A stretch of 24,376 nucleotides of DNA from a virus: positions 1 to 24,376 of IMG/VR virus record IMGVR_UViG_3300017741_000052, one strand, 5' to 3'. Each line of letters starts with the position of its first letter. The stretch's first letter is position 1. Of the stretch, positions 12,663-21,086 are shown in pieces. Below the pieces are notes generated by a model, which was given only the letters and a program-made list of their open reading frames with translations, searched no databases and was not told the origin of the DNA. The position numbers were made by a program, and so were the translations under genes.

Positions 12663-14837
12663 TTAGCTCTCCAGTTGTGCAACACGGTTGCGTAATGATT
12701 GTATTTCTTTAACGAGCATTGGGACTAGCTTTGAGTAGTCCACGCCCATCATTTCGTCTGAGTCAGGGTCACCACCTACAGCTTCTGGTGCAACAGTCTG
12801 TAATTCCTGTGCAATCATGCCGTAACGCTGATGTTCACCGTCAGCAATCCAATCAAACTGACGTACTTGGATAGCGTCGATTAGTTCGCCAGCGTCCTCT
12901 GCTGCGTTTGCGATGTTGGATTTAAGGCGTTGGTCTGATGAAACTTGATAAAGAACTTGTGACGTTCCGTTCTGACTAATTTTGCCTATTTCCGATGTAT
13001 TGTAGATAAATGACGCATAAACAGCGCCAGAAGAAGTTCCGTTTGCGTGTCGAATGTAAATATCAGAGCTACTGGCACCACCTGCAATAGCAACGCCAGA
13101 TTGAGCGCCCGACCCAGTGGTAGTAGTACCCACCAGCAAGTTAGTGCCTATATTAGCAATGCCTGCTAGGTGAAGGTCTTTGAAGCGGTTATCCGATCCG
13201 CCAAGGTCTATAGCGGCATCTCTAGCGGCACCAGCAGAAGTAGCTGGGCGAACACCGTCAGAACCAAATGACAAGAAAGCATCGTTACCTTCTGTACAAC
13301 CTATATACAAAAAGCCACTGTTACTACCAATACTACCTACGGCTGCTCCTGCTTGTCGAAATTGTATAATGTCTCCATCATCAGTCATGCGGTTAAAATA
13401 ACCAGAAATACCGCCGCTGCGTGCAATACTTAAATAACCAGAGGCACCAATGGCTGTACCTGAAGTTCCTGAATTATCGTGTGGGAATGTATCAGTACCC
13501 CCCACCAGCAAGTTGCCACCAGAGATGCGCATGGCTTCTGTGCCACCAGTCTTAAACTGTATAGACTCAGTGCCAAACTCAGCACCACTATCAGCCGTTA
13601 AAACTAAAGAGCCACTTAAGCCTTGTATCGTTGCGTCATAATTGTTGTCAGTGTCGGTAAACTTGAGAGTTGGTACAGCATCGCTTAGCGTAATGTTGCC
13701 AGTAACGTCTATGCCTGTGGAGGTGGCTGTAAGGACTGAAGTTCCAGATGGTTTTAGAAAAATACTGCCAGAAGCGCTTGATATAGATAAGTCGCCTGTC
13801 GGCTGGTAAATCGTATTGCCTGTATCAGCCCCTCCGACTCTTAGCCCATTTAGGTAAGAGTTTGCGTTAGTAGTTACGCCGCCAGTAACGTCGATGCCTG
13901 TGGAGGTGGTGTTTAATTTTTCAGCGCCGTTGTAATAAAGCTGTACTTCACCGTCATTCTGGCCCAAGAACATTTTGTTCCCGTCACCATCGGTAATCCT
14001 AACGTTAGCTTCGCCTTGAATATATAAATCGCCAGTGCCTTGATCTTTGATGTAGCTATTAGACCCATCGTGATACAAAGCAAGGTCTGAGCCAGCACCG
14101 AAGATAGCCTTACCGTTGTCAGCAAAGCTAGCGTTACCTGTTACGGCGATGCCTGTGGAGGTTGTGGCTAGTTTTGCTGAACCGTTATGAAAGAATGTGT
14201 TGGCACCACCAGAAGTCAAATTAATTAAATTTTGTGAACCTGCGGCGTTATAAATGTTTACATTATCACCAAAAATTTGAAGGTCGCCTGCTCCACTTTC
14301 TTTGATATTGCTGTGCGTACCATCATGATAAATCTGTAGGTCAGATCCAGCACCAAAGATGGCCTTGTCGTTGTCGCCAAAGGATATGTCGCCAGTGGTC
14401 GTTAGATCCGAAACATTCGCAGACAACCCACTTAACGCATCAACCACAGCAGCACCAGAGCCAGCACCGTCTGTGACAATGACTTTTACAGCACCAGCAG
14501 TAATAGCAACATTAGCACCAGAGCCTTGACTGAAAGTGAGGGTAGCGGAGGTCTCATTGCTGATGATCCAGACTTTTGAGATCGTGTTTGGCGCAAGCGT
14601 CACGGTGCAAGCTTGACCACCACCAGTGCATTTGAGGTACATGCTGCGCGCCTCATCAGCAACTCCATCTGCCAATGTAATAGTGTGCGTCGATGCATTA
14701 GGGATCGTCTCACTACCCTGGCCAAACGCAGACGCAATGTTGCGGATGGTGGTGTTGAGGAGTGAGCCCCAAGTTCCCGCATTGGACCCCGACTCCTGTT
14801 CGCGCACGCGAAGCGAATTGGAAAAGACGTCAGCCAT
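12663..14837 (-). CDS. Tail fibre with C-terminal S74 intramolecular chaperone
   Basis: This 724-residue fibre would bind the host surface. Residues 1-140 form the virion-attachment part (starting MADVFSNSLRVREQESGSN). Residues about 145-630 are repeated beta modules with FGAGSDLQIYHDG, SNIKESGAGDLQI and the linker TSTGIDVTG, typical of trimeric fibres in aquatic phages. Residues 633-724 are a peptidase-S74 chaperone: SDQRLKSNI with catalytic S634 and K639, RYGMIAQELQTVAPEAV, then the trimerising end EIQSLRNRVAQLES. In this family the chaperone cuts itself off before the Ser, which would release about 91 residues. The start ATG has GAGGA seven bases upstream. Confidence 0.88.
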   Translation of the reverse strand: MADVFSNSLRVREQESGSNAGTWGSLLNTTIRNIASAFGQGSETIPNASTHTITLADGVADEARSMYLKCTGGGQACTVTLAPNTISKVWIISNETSATLTFSQGSGANVAITAGAVKVIVTDGAGSGAAVVDALSGLSANVSDLTTTGDISFGDNDKAIFGAGSDLQIYHDGTHSNIKESGAGDLQIFGDNVNIYNAAGSQNLINLTSGGANTFFHNGSAKLATTSTGIAVTGNASFADNGKAIFGAGSDLALYHDGSNSYIKDQGTGDLYIQGEANVRITDGDGNKMFLGQNDGEVQLYYNGAEKLNTTSTGIDVTGGVTTNANSYLNGLRVGGADTGNTIYQPTGDLSISSASGSIFLKPSGTSVLTATSTGIDVTGNITLSDAVPTLKFTDTDNNYDATIQGLSGSLVLTADSGAEFGTESIQFKTGGTEAMRISGGNLLVGGTDTFPHDNSGTSGTAIGASGYLSIARSGGISGYFNRMTDDGDIIQFRQAGAAVGSIGSNSGFLYIGCTEGNDAFLSFGSDGVRPATSAGAARDAAIDLGGSDNRFKDLHLAGIANIGTNLLVGTTTTGSGAQSGVAIAGGASSSDIYIRHANGTSSGAVYASFIYNTSEIGKISQNGTSQVLYQVSSDQRLKSNIANAAEDAGELIDAIQVRQFDWIADGEHQRYGMIAQELQTVAPEAVGGDPDSDEMMGVDYSKLVPMLVKEIQSLRNRVAQLES
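13700..14166. repeat. Three near-identical DNA repeats in the fibre gene
   Basis: The plus-strand text ATGCCTGTGGAGGT recurs at about 13711, 13894 and 14149, each inside a longer 25-28-base near-match that encodes the linker TSTGI-VTG. A second pair, about 40 bases long and less exact, lies at roughly 14082-14127 and 14340-14380 (the AIFGAGSDL module). Such repeats could let modules recombine. Only short repeats are seen; no transposon or diversity-generating template is implied. Confidence 0.6.
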
Positions 14838-14847
14838 TATTTAATCC

Positions 14848-15435
14848 TCAAGCTGCCCGCTGCCATGATGTGCTGGCGCTAGGCTGTTGTATGTAGGTCG
14901 TGCTTGCGCTGGATTCATTTGACCAGCTGGTTGCGGCACCCGGTTCGGTTTGCCATTTAATTTCGCCAGCAGCCGTGACTGTGCTTTGAGCACTGATCGC
15001 TGCAGCGCCAAAACGGATTTGACCGCCACTTGCCGTAAACGTAGAAGCAGCCGCGATGTTAGCTCTGCCGTTGAGAATGGTGCTGGACGACGCAGTGACT
15101 GAGCTCGTTGCGCTAATCGAAGCAACTGCGCTGACAACCACGTTTGCATTCGCGCTAACGCTAGACGAAGCCGCAATGACCGCAGCCGCGTGCCTAAACC
15201 GCTGGCCGCTTGCTGTAACCGTTGAAGAGGCTGAGACTGTCGCGCCTGCCTCCCTAACGCGCCCAGCATTGGCAGTAACCAAAGCGCTAGAACTGATAGC
15301 TGCCGCAGCGTTTGCCACCACCTGCGCAGCCGCTGTAACGCTCGCTGAAGCAACGACAGTCGCGCTAGCGTCGTAGTAGCTCCATTGACCATACCGACCA
15401 GCATTCCAACTACCGTTTCCATATCCCTGACTCAT
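14848..15435 (-). CDS. 20-residue tandem-repeat protein, likely beta-solenoid virion protein
   Basis: This 195-residue protein has an aromatic/Gly N-terminus (MSQGYGNGSWNAGRYGQWSY) and seven repeats of exactly 20 residues. Their anchors [AS][STL]VTA fall at 31, 51, 71, 91, 111, 131 and 151, followed by G/A-rich turns. A Trp/Ser C-terminus (SW at 170, 190) ends it. Small residues alternating at fixed spacing indicate a narrow beta-solenoid. I know similar A-x-V-x-A-x-SVTA repeats in short-tailed aquatic phages; the function is unproven, possibly a tail spike or decoration. The gene sits between the 127-aa protein and the fibre and starts right at the stop of its neighbour. Confidence 0.65.
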   Translation of the reverse strand: MSQGYGNGSWNAGRYGQWSYYDASATVVASASVTAAAQVVANAAAAISSSALVTANAGRVREAGATVSASSTVTASGQRFRHAAAVIAASSSVSANANVVVSAVASISATSSVTASSSTILNGRANIAAASTFTASGGQIRFGAAAISAQSTVTAAGEIKWQTEPGAATSWSNESSASTTYIQQPSASTSWQRAA

Positions 15436-15819
15436 TTAGTCTAACGTAACGTCTAAGTCGCCAGCGGGTATCCTAAAGACATCGCCGGTCTCAATCGTTC
15501 TGCTTGACGTCAGCGTTGACCACGCGAGCAGGTTACCCGACGTCGACGCATCAAAAATACCGACAGCGACAATCGTGCCCCAGTTGCCGGTCGCTGTAGG
15601 CCACTCAACCGCCGAGGTGTTTGTCGATGCCGAGCTCGTCGTCGTAAAGGCGCAGCTTTGTCTTGCGTACGCGCTGCCGCTTAATTCTGTACCGCCGCCC
15701 GCGTCTGTTGGAGCCACGGTATACAGTGCCAGGTACTTGGTGCCGGGCTGCGAGAAAGACCCGCCGCTCAGCACATAATCGAGCACTTTGTTTTCTAGGT
15801 AGTCGCTAAAGCCCGCCAT
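15436..15819 (-). CDS. Conserved small virion protein ('LENKVLDYVL' family)
   Basis: This 127-residue protein begins MAGFSDYLENKVLDYVLSGG, then TKYLALYTVAPTDAGGGTEL and SGSAYARQSCAF, and ends in beta strands (NWGTIVAVGIFD, SRTIETGDVFRIPAGDLDV). The pattern '.YLEN.LLD...G......P...Y.ALYT..P.D.G.GTE..G..YAR' is a widespread phage structural family, often labelled tail-fibre-like; its role is not settled. It lies between adaptor and fibre genes. AGGAAAAG precedes the ATG. Whether it decorates the capsid or is part of the tail cannot be told from sequence. Confidence 0.65.
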   Translation of the reverse strand: MAGFSDYLENKVLDYVLSGGSFSQPGTKYLALYTVAPTDAGGGTELSGSAYARQSCAFTTTSSASTNTSAVEWPTATGNWGTIVAVGIFDASTSGNLLAWSTLTSSRTIETGDVFRIPAGDLDVTLD

Positions 15820-15828
15820 AGTCTTTTC

Positions 15829-16455
15829 CTATTGGAGCGCAGCCGCTCTCATTTTGACGCTGGTCTGGCCAGCCGTTCGTTGGTTGCTCACTTCCAGGTC
15901 ATCAATCGCTCGCTGGTAAAGGCTCGCCCATACCGTGATGCGCTCGTCGTTCTGCAGGTAAGGTGCGCTCTGCATCAACGTGCCGTAGAGATAGATGTCT
16001 GGATTGTGCGTGAGCAGCCAGTTGCTTGTGTTCGTGTCAGACAAAGCCGCAATCTTTGCGTAGTAAACGAGCTCTGCCGTGTACCCGGTCGCCGTATTGT
16101 CTGGTGACGGAAAGACCTGTATCTCAGTGCCGACGTGGCTGTAGCGCGATGGCGTGCCAGTAGCACTGCTGCCAGACTTCAGCGTGTTAAGCGCCTCGTT
16201 CGTGACAAACTCCATCTGCGTTACTGGGTTAGTCTCTAAGATAAGACTGACCGTCTGTATCCAATCTGCCGGGGTTGCGCTGTACTCGCTGTCGATCGTC
16301 GCTTGGGATCGAGTGATCATGTAGCGATGGCGGATGCTGCGGTTAAACTGCGATTCCGCCAAAGCCACAAAGTCACCTATCGCACTCGTCAGATCCGTGC
16401 GGTTTAGCCAATCGGCTACGCTCGCCTGGAGCTCTGAGTACGTCGAGATCGCCAT
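15829..16455 (-). CDS. Head-tail adaptor, SU10-adaptor-like
   Basis: This 208-residue protein would bind below the portal ring and link the head to the tail. The N-terminus MAISTYSELQASVADWLNRT, then FVALAESQFNRSIR, and the later YTAELVYYAKIAALSDTNTS-NWLL with LYGTLMQSAPYL are strongly characteristic of the phage adaptor family typified by SU10 and related short-tailed phages. Length is normal. It overlaps the 108-aa gene by one base (ATGA) and lies four genes after the portal, as expected for head-completion proteins. Confidence 0.82.
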   Translation of the reverse strand: MAISTYSELQASVADWLNRTDLTSAIGDFVALAESQFNRSIRHRYMITRSQATIDSEYSATPADWIQTVSLILETNPVTQMEFVTNEALNTLKSGSSATGTPSRYSHVGTEIQVFPSPDNTATGYTAELVYYAKIAALSDTNTSNWLLTHNPDIYLYGTLMQSAPYLQNDERITVWASLYQRAIDDLEVSNQRTAGQTSVKMRAAALQ

Positions 16456-16781
16456 CAGATACGCGCGTCTCGCGTGCGGAACGCGCGGTTATCCGGGTCG
16501 TTTAGCCATGCCTTCATCTTTTTAGGATCGTCGGCAATGCCTCTCGCTTTCAGGTCGTACAAGACGCTCAAGGGAATAGACGCAACCTTCGACCACTCAC
16601 CATGCTTTTGGTGTCGATCTTTTTCGTTACGGGCTCGCTTGTTCGCCTCAACGATTGCAGTCACGTCTTGCGATGTCGCAATGGTGATTTTGTCGTCTTT
16701 TAGCGTCTCGCCGGCTTCGTAAACGAAGTCTGACTTGATGCCGGTTGTGGCATCGTTAGACAGGTTGCGTTTTATTTCCAT
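16455..16781 (-). CDS. Conserved small protein between capsid and adaptor genes
   Basis: This 108-residue, charged and helical protein contains HGEWSKVASIPLSVLYDLKA and ends KAWLNDPDNRAFRTRDARI. The 'W..VA.IP..V......GI......K..LNDP..R.FRT' pattern recurs in phages with this type of capsid protein, in the same position. The function is unknown; head completion or capsid assembly are the likely options. It starts at ATG nine bases after the capsid-gene stop and is coupled to the adaptor by ATGA. Confidence 0.62.
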   Translation of the reverse strand: MEIKRNLSNDATTGIKSDFVYEAGETLKDDKITIATSQDVTAIVEANKRARNEKDRHQKHGEWSKVASIPLSVLYDLKARGIADDPKKMKAWLNDPDNRAFRTRDARI

Positions 16782-16790
16782 TGATTAGTC

Positions 16791-17759
16791 CTAGCTCGTG
16801 GATAGGTCAGCCACAACGCCCAGACCAGCCTCTTGAGTGACGACCAAACCATACTCAGCCAAAGTGAGGAACTTGGTTGCGTCGCCAGTCTTCGCTAACT
16901 CCTCGGCCTGGATTGGGCGAAGCGTTGCAACCTCACACATATCTGGGTCGATGACGTAAGCGTCGCGTGCGCGGCTCTTGGTAGAAGGTACGATCTGAAC
17001 GCTACCAAAATCGCTAAGGTAGACGTCAGCCGCCCCAACAATTGTAGTAGGGCCGTCAGAAGGCGCCATGTAACGCTGAGCAGCAATGCCCGCAAAACTA
17101 GAGATCACTGTCTTAACGTGAGGCCCAACCATGACAAACTGAGGCGAGCCCCCGTTGGAAAAGATTCCTTGCAGGACTGTTTTTAGCATGCCCTCGGTCA
17201 TGGCGCGCTGGGTGCCATCAGTAGCCGCGCCATTTACGACACCACCAGAAACAGTTGGGTTAGCTCCGTTCGTGCCGCGAGATGTGTTGGTTCTGATGAA
17301 CGCAGCCAAAGGCGCAGTCTTACGAGCAGTCGTGCTGTTGCCAGCGACAGCTGCATGGTTCAAACCACAGAGGTTATGTTCCATATCGTTAGCAAGGCGC
17401 TTGCCCGCTAAGCTGATCTGGTATGCGACTTCTGCCCGTCGCCCCGCCAAATCCAGAGCGCTCATCGTGTCTGACACGATGAAGTCTTTGCGACTGATCT
17501 GCGTGTAGTTACCCAAACGAGTTGTTGGAGTCACTGCGGTGAACGCAGCCAAGTCGTCGCCTTCCAAATGATGGTTAGCTGCAGCTGCGCCAAGATCATC
17601 AGTCTGCCATTCAAAGAATGTGTTTGTGACTGAGCGACTCTTGGTCATGTTGCTCATAAAGGGCCGAGTTTCGGGAGAAATCATAGTGATAATGTTAGAG
17701 AGATCTTCCCGCACGCCTTTGGCGTCGTACTTTAGAAAAGTGTTAGCAATAATGGTCAT
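16791..17759 (-). CDS. Major capsid protein, DUF5309 / SU10-like
   Basis: This 322-residue protein would form the icosahedral shell with the HK97 fold. The N-terminus is diagnostic: YDAKGVREDLSNIITMISPE followed by TRPFMSNM and VTNTFFEWQTDDLG, the 'RE.L.D.I..I.P..TPF......NT.F.WQ.D.L' signature of DUF5309/SU10-type capsid proteins. FMVGPHVKTVISSF and DVYLSDFGSVQIVPSTKSRA correspond to the axial domain and the end of the fold. Length is typical and no long N-terminal delta-domain is visible, consistent with a separate scaffold protein encoded just upstream. Confidence 0.9.
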   Translation of the reverse strand: MTIIANTFLKYDAKGVREDLSNIITMISPETRPFMSNMTKSRSVTNTFFEWQTDDLGAAAANHHLEGDDLAAFTAVTPTTRLGNYTQISRKDFIVSDTMSALDLAGRRAEVAYQISLAGKRLANDMEHNLCGLNHAAVAGNSTTARKTAPLAAFIRTNTSRGTNGANPTVSGGVVNGAATDGTQRAMTEGMLKTVLQGIFSNGGSPQFVMVGPHVKTVISSFAGIAAQRYMAPSDGPTTIVGAADVYLSDFGSVQIVPSTKSRARDAYVIDPDMCEVATLRPIQAEELAKTGDATKFLTLAEYGLVVTQEAGLGVVADLSTS

Positions 17760-17771
17760 TAGTTAAAGCCT

Positions 17772-18788
17772 TCATAAAAGAGATTCAATCAATGAGGCTG
17801 CATTTTCTGCAGTGCCTCGCTCTTTGAGACGTTGATACGCGGCTTTAGTTTTGCGAGCGCTTGGCTTCACCTGCTGTTGACGAGATCCTGACCTGACTGT
17901 CTTGCCCGATTGACCAGCCTTGCGTGCTTTACGCACCCGGCTCTGGCCTTTGTCAAAGAGCATCGCCTTTCGCAAAACTGCGATATGGCTAGCGCGCACA
18001 AGTGCGCCAAGCTCCTCTTCCGCAACGCCGCTATCGAGCAAATAGCTCTTTAGCTCTTCGCGTTCTTTTGCGGCTACCTTCTCGTCTTTCCACTCTGGAA
18101 TGACGTCAGGCAGTCGGGCTGCTTCCTGAGTAATTAGCCCGCGCATTTGCTGCTCTTGCTCTTGGGCGTTAGCGTCATTCACACGCTGCTGCTCTATCGC
18201 AATGGCCTGCATTTTTTGCGCTCGCTGCTCAGTCCGCTGTCGGTACTGTCGCTCAAGGCGACTTGCCTCAATCGGATCTTCTTCGTACATGCGATCGAAG
18301 TCCGGGGCTGGCTCGTCAAAAGCCTGTAGCTGCTGCTGCAAAGCTCCCAGTAACTGGGAATACTGTGTCCGCTCAAGAAGAACCGCGTCTCGGTCTTGTT
18401 GGAAGCTCTTCCGCTCTTCCGCTAATGTTTGGCTCTTCTTTGTATAGTCGGCCTGGCGCGAGTAACCGTTCTGAAGCTCATCAAGGCTAACCTCTACGTT
18501 TTCACCGTTTATCTTTACGGTGAATGTGTCGGCTTGCTCTTGTTCGCCCTCGTCCTCGTCGTAGTCGTCATCCAGGTCTTCGGCATCTTCTTCGTCTGCG
18601 TCGGATTCCTCTTCGGATTCTTCAAACTCAGCGCCTTCCAGTGCCTCGCCCCCCTCAAGGGACTCGTCAACGTCGCTTGAATCTTCGGCTTGCCCTTCGG
18701 GTTCCATCAATTTAGCGATAGCAGCCTGGGCGTCGCCCAAGGTGCCCCCCATATATGGGGTTTGTTCTGTATCTATTTTATCACTCAT
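17772..18788 (-). CDS. Capsid scaffold protein
   Basis: This 338-residue protein would guide capsid assembly and then leave the head. Residues 30-88 are extremely acidic (for example ESEEESDADEEDAEDLDDD). Residues 89-125 hold TFTVKINGENVEVSLDEL and NGYSRQADYTKK, a signature I know from phage scaffolds. Residues about 115-230 form a Gln/Arg/Glu-rich coiled coil. The C-terminus (280-338) is basic with a terminal helix, the usual capsid-binding end. No protease domain is present. It lies directly before the capsid gene and overlaps the 76-aa gene by one base. A 14-base palindrome lies inside its codons 10-14. Confidence 0.85.
   Translation of the reverse strand: MSDKIDTEQTPYMGGTLGDAQAAIAKLMEPEGQAEDSSDVDESLEGGEALEGAEFEESEEESDADEEDAEDLDDDYDEDEGEQEQADTFTVKINGENVEVSLDELQNGYSRQADYTKKSQTLAEERKSFQQDRDAVLLERTQYSQLLGALQQQLQAFDEPAPDFDRMYEEDPIEASRLERQYRQRTEQRAQKMQAIAIEQQRVNDANAQEQEQQMRGLITQEAARLPDVIPEWKDEKVAAKEREELKSYLLDSGVAEEELGALVRASHIAVLRKAMLFDKGQSRVRKARKAGQSGKTVRSGSRQQQVKPSARKTKAAYQRLKERGTAENAASLIESLL
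18747..18760. repeat. Perfect palindrome CCCCATATATGGGG in the scaffold start region
   Basis: The 14-base palindrome starts about 28 bases into the scaffold coding region and encodes PYMG. It shares CCCCATA/TATGGGG arms with the hairpin at 23905-23931. It could be an operator, a methylation or restriction-related site, or chance in coding sequence. Confidence 0.4.
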
Positions 18789-19018
18789 CAGTTATTCCGC
18801 TGTTTTGCGAAAGCAATCTCGTCGGCTGCTGCGCGCATCCGCACAACAATGTCGTCAAGGGCTTCCTGTTTTTGATGTAAGCGCTCCCGTACTCCGGGGT
18901 CACGTTCCTTGCACCACAGCTCGAAGAAATCGAGCCTTAGCATCTTGATGAGCTCGGCGAAGTCTTCGTCGTCCGCCAAGCGCTGTATGTTGAGAAGCGA
19001 GTTATGCGACAGGGACAT
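18788..19018 (-). CDS. Small helical protein between portal and scaffold
   Basis: This 76-residue protein was not recognised. It is charged and helical (LADDEDFAELIKMLRLDFFE, then a coiled-coil stretch LHQKQEALDDIVVRMRAAAD). It overlaps the portal end by 17 bases and the scaffold start by one base, so it is expressed with head genes. Small helical proteins in this position are common in related phages. A role in head assembly is plausible but unproven. Confidence 0.6.
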   Translation of the reverse strand: MSLSHNSLLNIQRLADDEDFAELIKMLRLDFFELWCKERDPGVRERLHQKQEALDDIVVRMRAAADEIAFAKQRNN

Positions 19019-21086
19019 TCGGCACCTGTTGTTGCGCGGCCAGCTGCCTTACGAGCTCGCGGTCGCGATCGGCGTTAGCGCGTATCCCCGCCACATCGAC
19101 CTGCGCGCCATACCGGGCGTTCATCTCCGCTGCTTTGAGCACCAAGTTGGCCTCACTCTCGTCACGCCTGCGGTCGTCCTCTCGAATCATCTTTTCGCGT
19201 TCGAGCTCTAGCTCTGCCTTCTTCTTTTCTATATTTGCGTTGATCTCCGCCATCTGCACCTGGATCAGCTGCGCCTCGATAGGTGGTTCCTGTGGCGCTG
19301 GTGGTGTCGGCGGCTGCTGACTTGGATCTTTGAAGAACCGCTGAGGGTCTTTGAAGCCAGAGACTTCCAGAATCTGCACCAGCGTCTGGTAGTAGTTCTC
19401 GACGCTGACCAGTGGGTTCTCTGGGCCAAGTTGCTGCAATAGCTGCTCTTGTTTTTCGGCGACCTGCTGCAGCATCTGCATACGCTCAACGTCGCCGCCC
19501 TTGCCAAGCGCTACATTGCTGACAACGTCCATGTCGGCATTCCAGCGATCAGGACTCATGGGCACGAACGTGTTGCGCAGGCGAATCATGCGCGGCTTGT
19601 CCATGTGCTTGATGATCAGCTGCAGCAAGCCTTTGTATAGCCGCGTCATGCCGCCGTCGGCAAACAGCCTGGCAATCATCTCGGTGCGTTGCTGAGCAGC
19701 CCCTATCGTCTGCTGCACGGCCATAAGCGTGCTGCTCTGCAATGCGCTAGGATCGAGCCCGTCAGCCGCCTTAGAGACGCCGGTGCGGTTTTCGCGCATC
19801 TGGTCGAGGTAATCGAGCATCGGGAAGGCTTCTTTGCCAACAAAGGGCAAATTGAATGGCACAACCGCGCCAGGCTGACGCATACGAATGACGCCGCCGG
19901 CTTCGTTGTTCATCACGTCTTCTAGGCTCGCTTGGCCTTCTACAATGCCGACACGCGGGTGAGTGCTCATCGCTAGGCTGTCAAGGCTCGCTCGCAGCAC
20001 GGCGGTCTTGATGCGCTGGATGTCCATCGTCAAATCAGCGATAGACATGCCAAACATCGCGTGCGGTTCTGGGTCTGGACAGAAGAACGCAAACGGCACC
20101 ATGTCGGTCGGCTCATTGCGCAGGATTTCGTAGTTAGGGCCGGCGCAGCAAATGCGTCGCAGTTCCGCAACGCCATCGCCGTCCGTATCGATCTTGGCGT
20201 ATGCCTCAACGTACAGAACGCGGCGCACCATCTCTGAGTTTTCAAACGAGCTCTGCTGGTAGCGCTCGCGGGCTTCGACGTTAAAAAGCTCGAAGTCTGT
20301 GTCGCTGGTGGTGGCGTATTGCTCGATCTCGTCGGCGTCGTAACCGAGCTCGACCATGTCAGAGATTGTCAGGTACGCCCGGTGCGCGACTAGGTCAGCG
20401 TCTTCAAGGCCGCGGGCATTGCGGTTAATGACGATCTCTTCGGGGGGCACCGACTCAACTTTGATCTTGCCAATCTTCTTGCGGTGCGTGACGCGAACGG
20501 AGTGCATCGCCTCTGGGTTTTCGCTCGACGTCATGCTCTTGAGCATGTCGATCTCAACGTCCGGGTTGCTGTTGAGCGCCGCCAGGGCTTCGTCGTCTAG
20601 GTTTTCGAGCTCGTAGCTCTGCGTCTTCTCTGACTCGTCGTAGCAATACTTGATAAAGCCAGAGCCCTTCACCAGCGCGTCTTTCATCGTCGCGTAGATG
20701 ATCTCGATGTACGACTGATCCTGGTCTTGATTCAGTATGTAGTTAACGTAGTCGGTCGCCTGCTTGGCCATCTCGACGTCTTCTGGGCCAGTAGGCGCGT
20801 ATTCCACAACGTGATCAGAGCCACAGAAAATGCGCATAAGAGACGGCAGCATCGCCTGTACGGTATCGCGCACGTCCATCGTTTGAGCCGTGCTACGACC
20901 CTCTTCTTCGTTGCCCAGGGGCTCGCCGGCGTAGTATTCCGCTGCGACTGCTCGCTGGGGCGAGATGGTGTTATCGATAAAATCGACGGCATCTTCGATG
21001 GCGAGCGTGATAGCGGCTTGGATCTCTTCAGCGTCCATGCCCATGTCTTCTTCGATGAATTCTTCGTCGTCGTATAGTTCGGCCAT
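19002..21086 (-). CDS. Portal protein, P22/SU10-like
   Basis: This 694-residue protein would form the twelve-fold ring through which DNA enters and leaves. An acidic N-terminus is followed by VRDTVQAMLPSLMRIFCGSD, VEYAPTGPEDVEMAKQATDY and YATMKDALVKGSGFIKYCYD (about 72-150), the portal wing pattern. The central part has NRNARGLEDADLVAHRAYLT and FAFFCPDPEPHAMFGMSIAD, then SLDSLAMSTHPRVGIVEG, typical of large podovirus portals. A Pro-rich linker and a long coiled coil (about 600-690) form the C-terminal barrel-like part. TAATG couples it to the 895-aa gene. Confidence 0.9.
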   Translation of the reverse strand: MAELYDDEEFIEEDMGMDAEEIQAAITLAIEDAVDFIDNTISPQRAVAAEYYAGEPLGNEEEGRSTAQTMDVRDTVQAMLPSLMRIFCGSDHVVEYAPTGPEDVEMAKQATDYVNYILNQDQDQSYIEIIYATMKDALVKGSGFIKYCYDESEKTQSYELENLDDEALAALNSNPDVEIDMLKSMTSSENPEAMHSVRVTHRKKIGKIKVESVPPEEIVINRNARGLEDADLVAHRAYLTISDMVELGYDADEIEQYATTSDTDFELFNVEARERYQQSSFENSEMVRRVLYVEAYAKIDTDGDGVAELRRICCAGPNYEILRNEPTDMVPFAFFCPDPEPHAMFGMSIADLTMDIQRIKTAVLRASLDSLAMSTHPRVGIVEGQASLEDVMNNEAGGVIRMRQPGAVVPFNLPFVGKEAFPMLDYLDQMRENRTGVSKAADGLDPSALQSSTLMAVQQTIGAAQQRTEMIARLFADGGMTRLYKGLLQLIIKHMDKPRMIRLRNTFVPMSPDRWNADMDVVSNVALGKGGDVERMQMLQQVAEKQEQLLQQLGPENPLVSVENYYQTLVQILEVSGFKDPQRFFKDPSQQPPTPPAPQEPPIEAQLIQVQMAEINANIEKKKAELELEREKMIREDDRRRDESEANLVLKAAEMNARYGAQVDVAGIRANADRDRELVRQLAAQQQVPNVPVA

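Noticed and set aside
14841-15422. 193-codon frame overlapping the 20-residue-repeat gene in another phase on the same strand
   Set aside because: Leu/Arg-rich translation made by shifting the repetitive Ala/Ser/Thr codons; no ribosome site or family resemblance. The 195-aa frame has the regular protein repeat.
12663-15435. Diversity-generating retroelement acting on the fibre or repeat protein
   Set aside because: No reverse transcriptase, template repeat or adenine-biased variable repeat is visible in the window.
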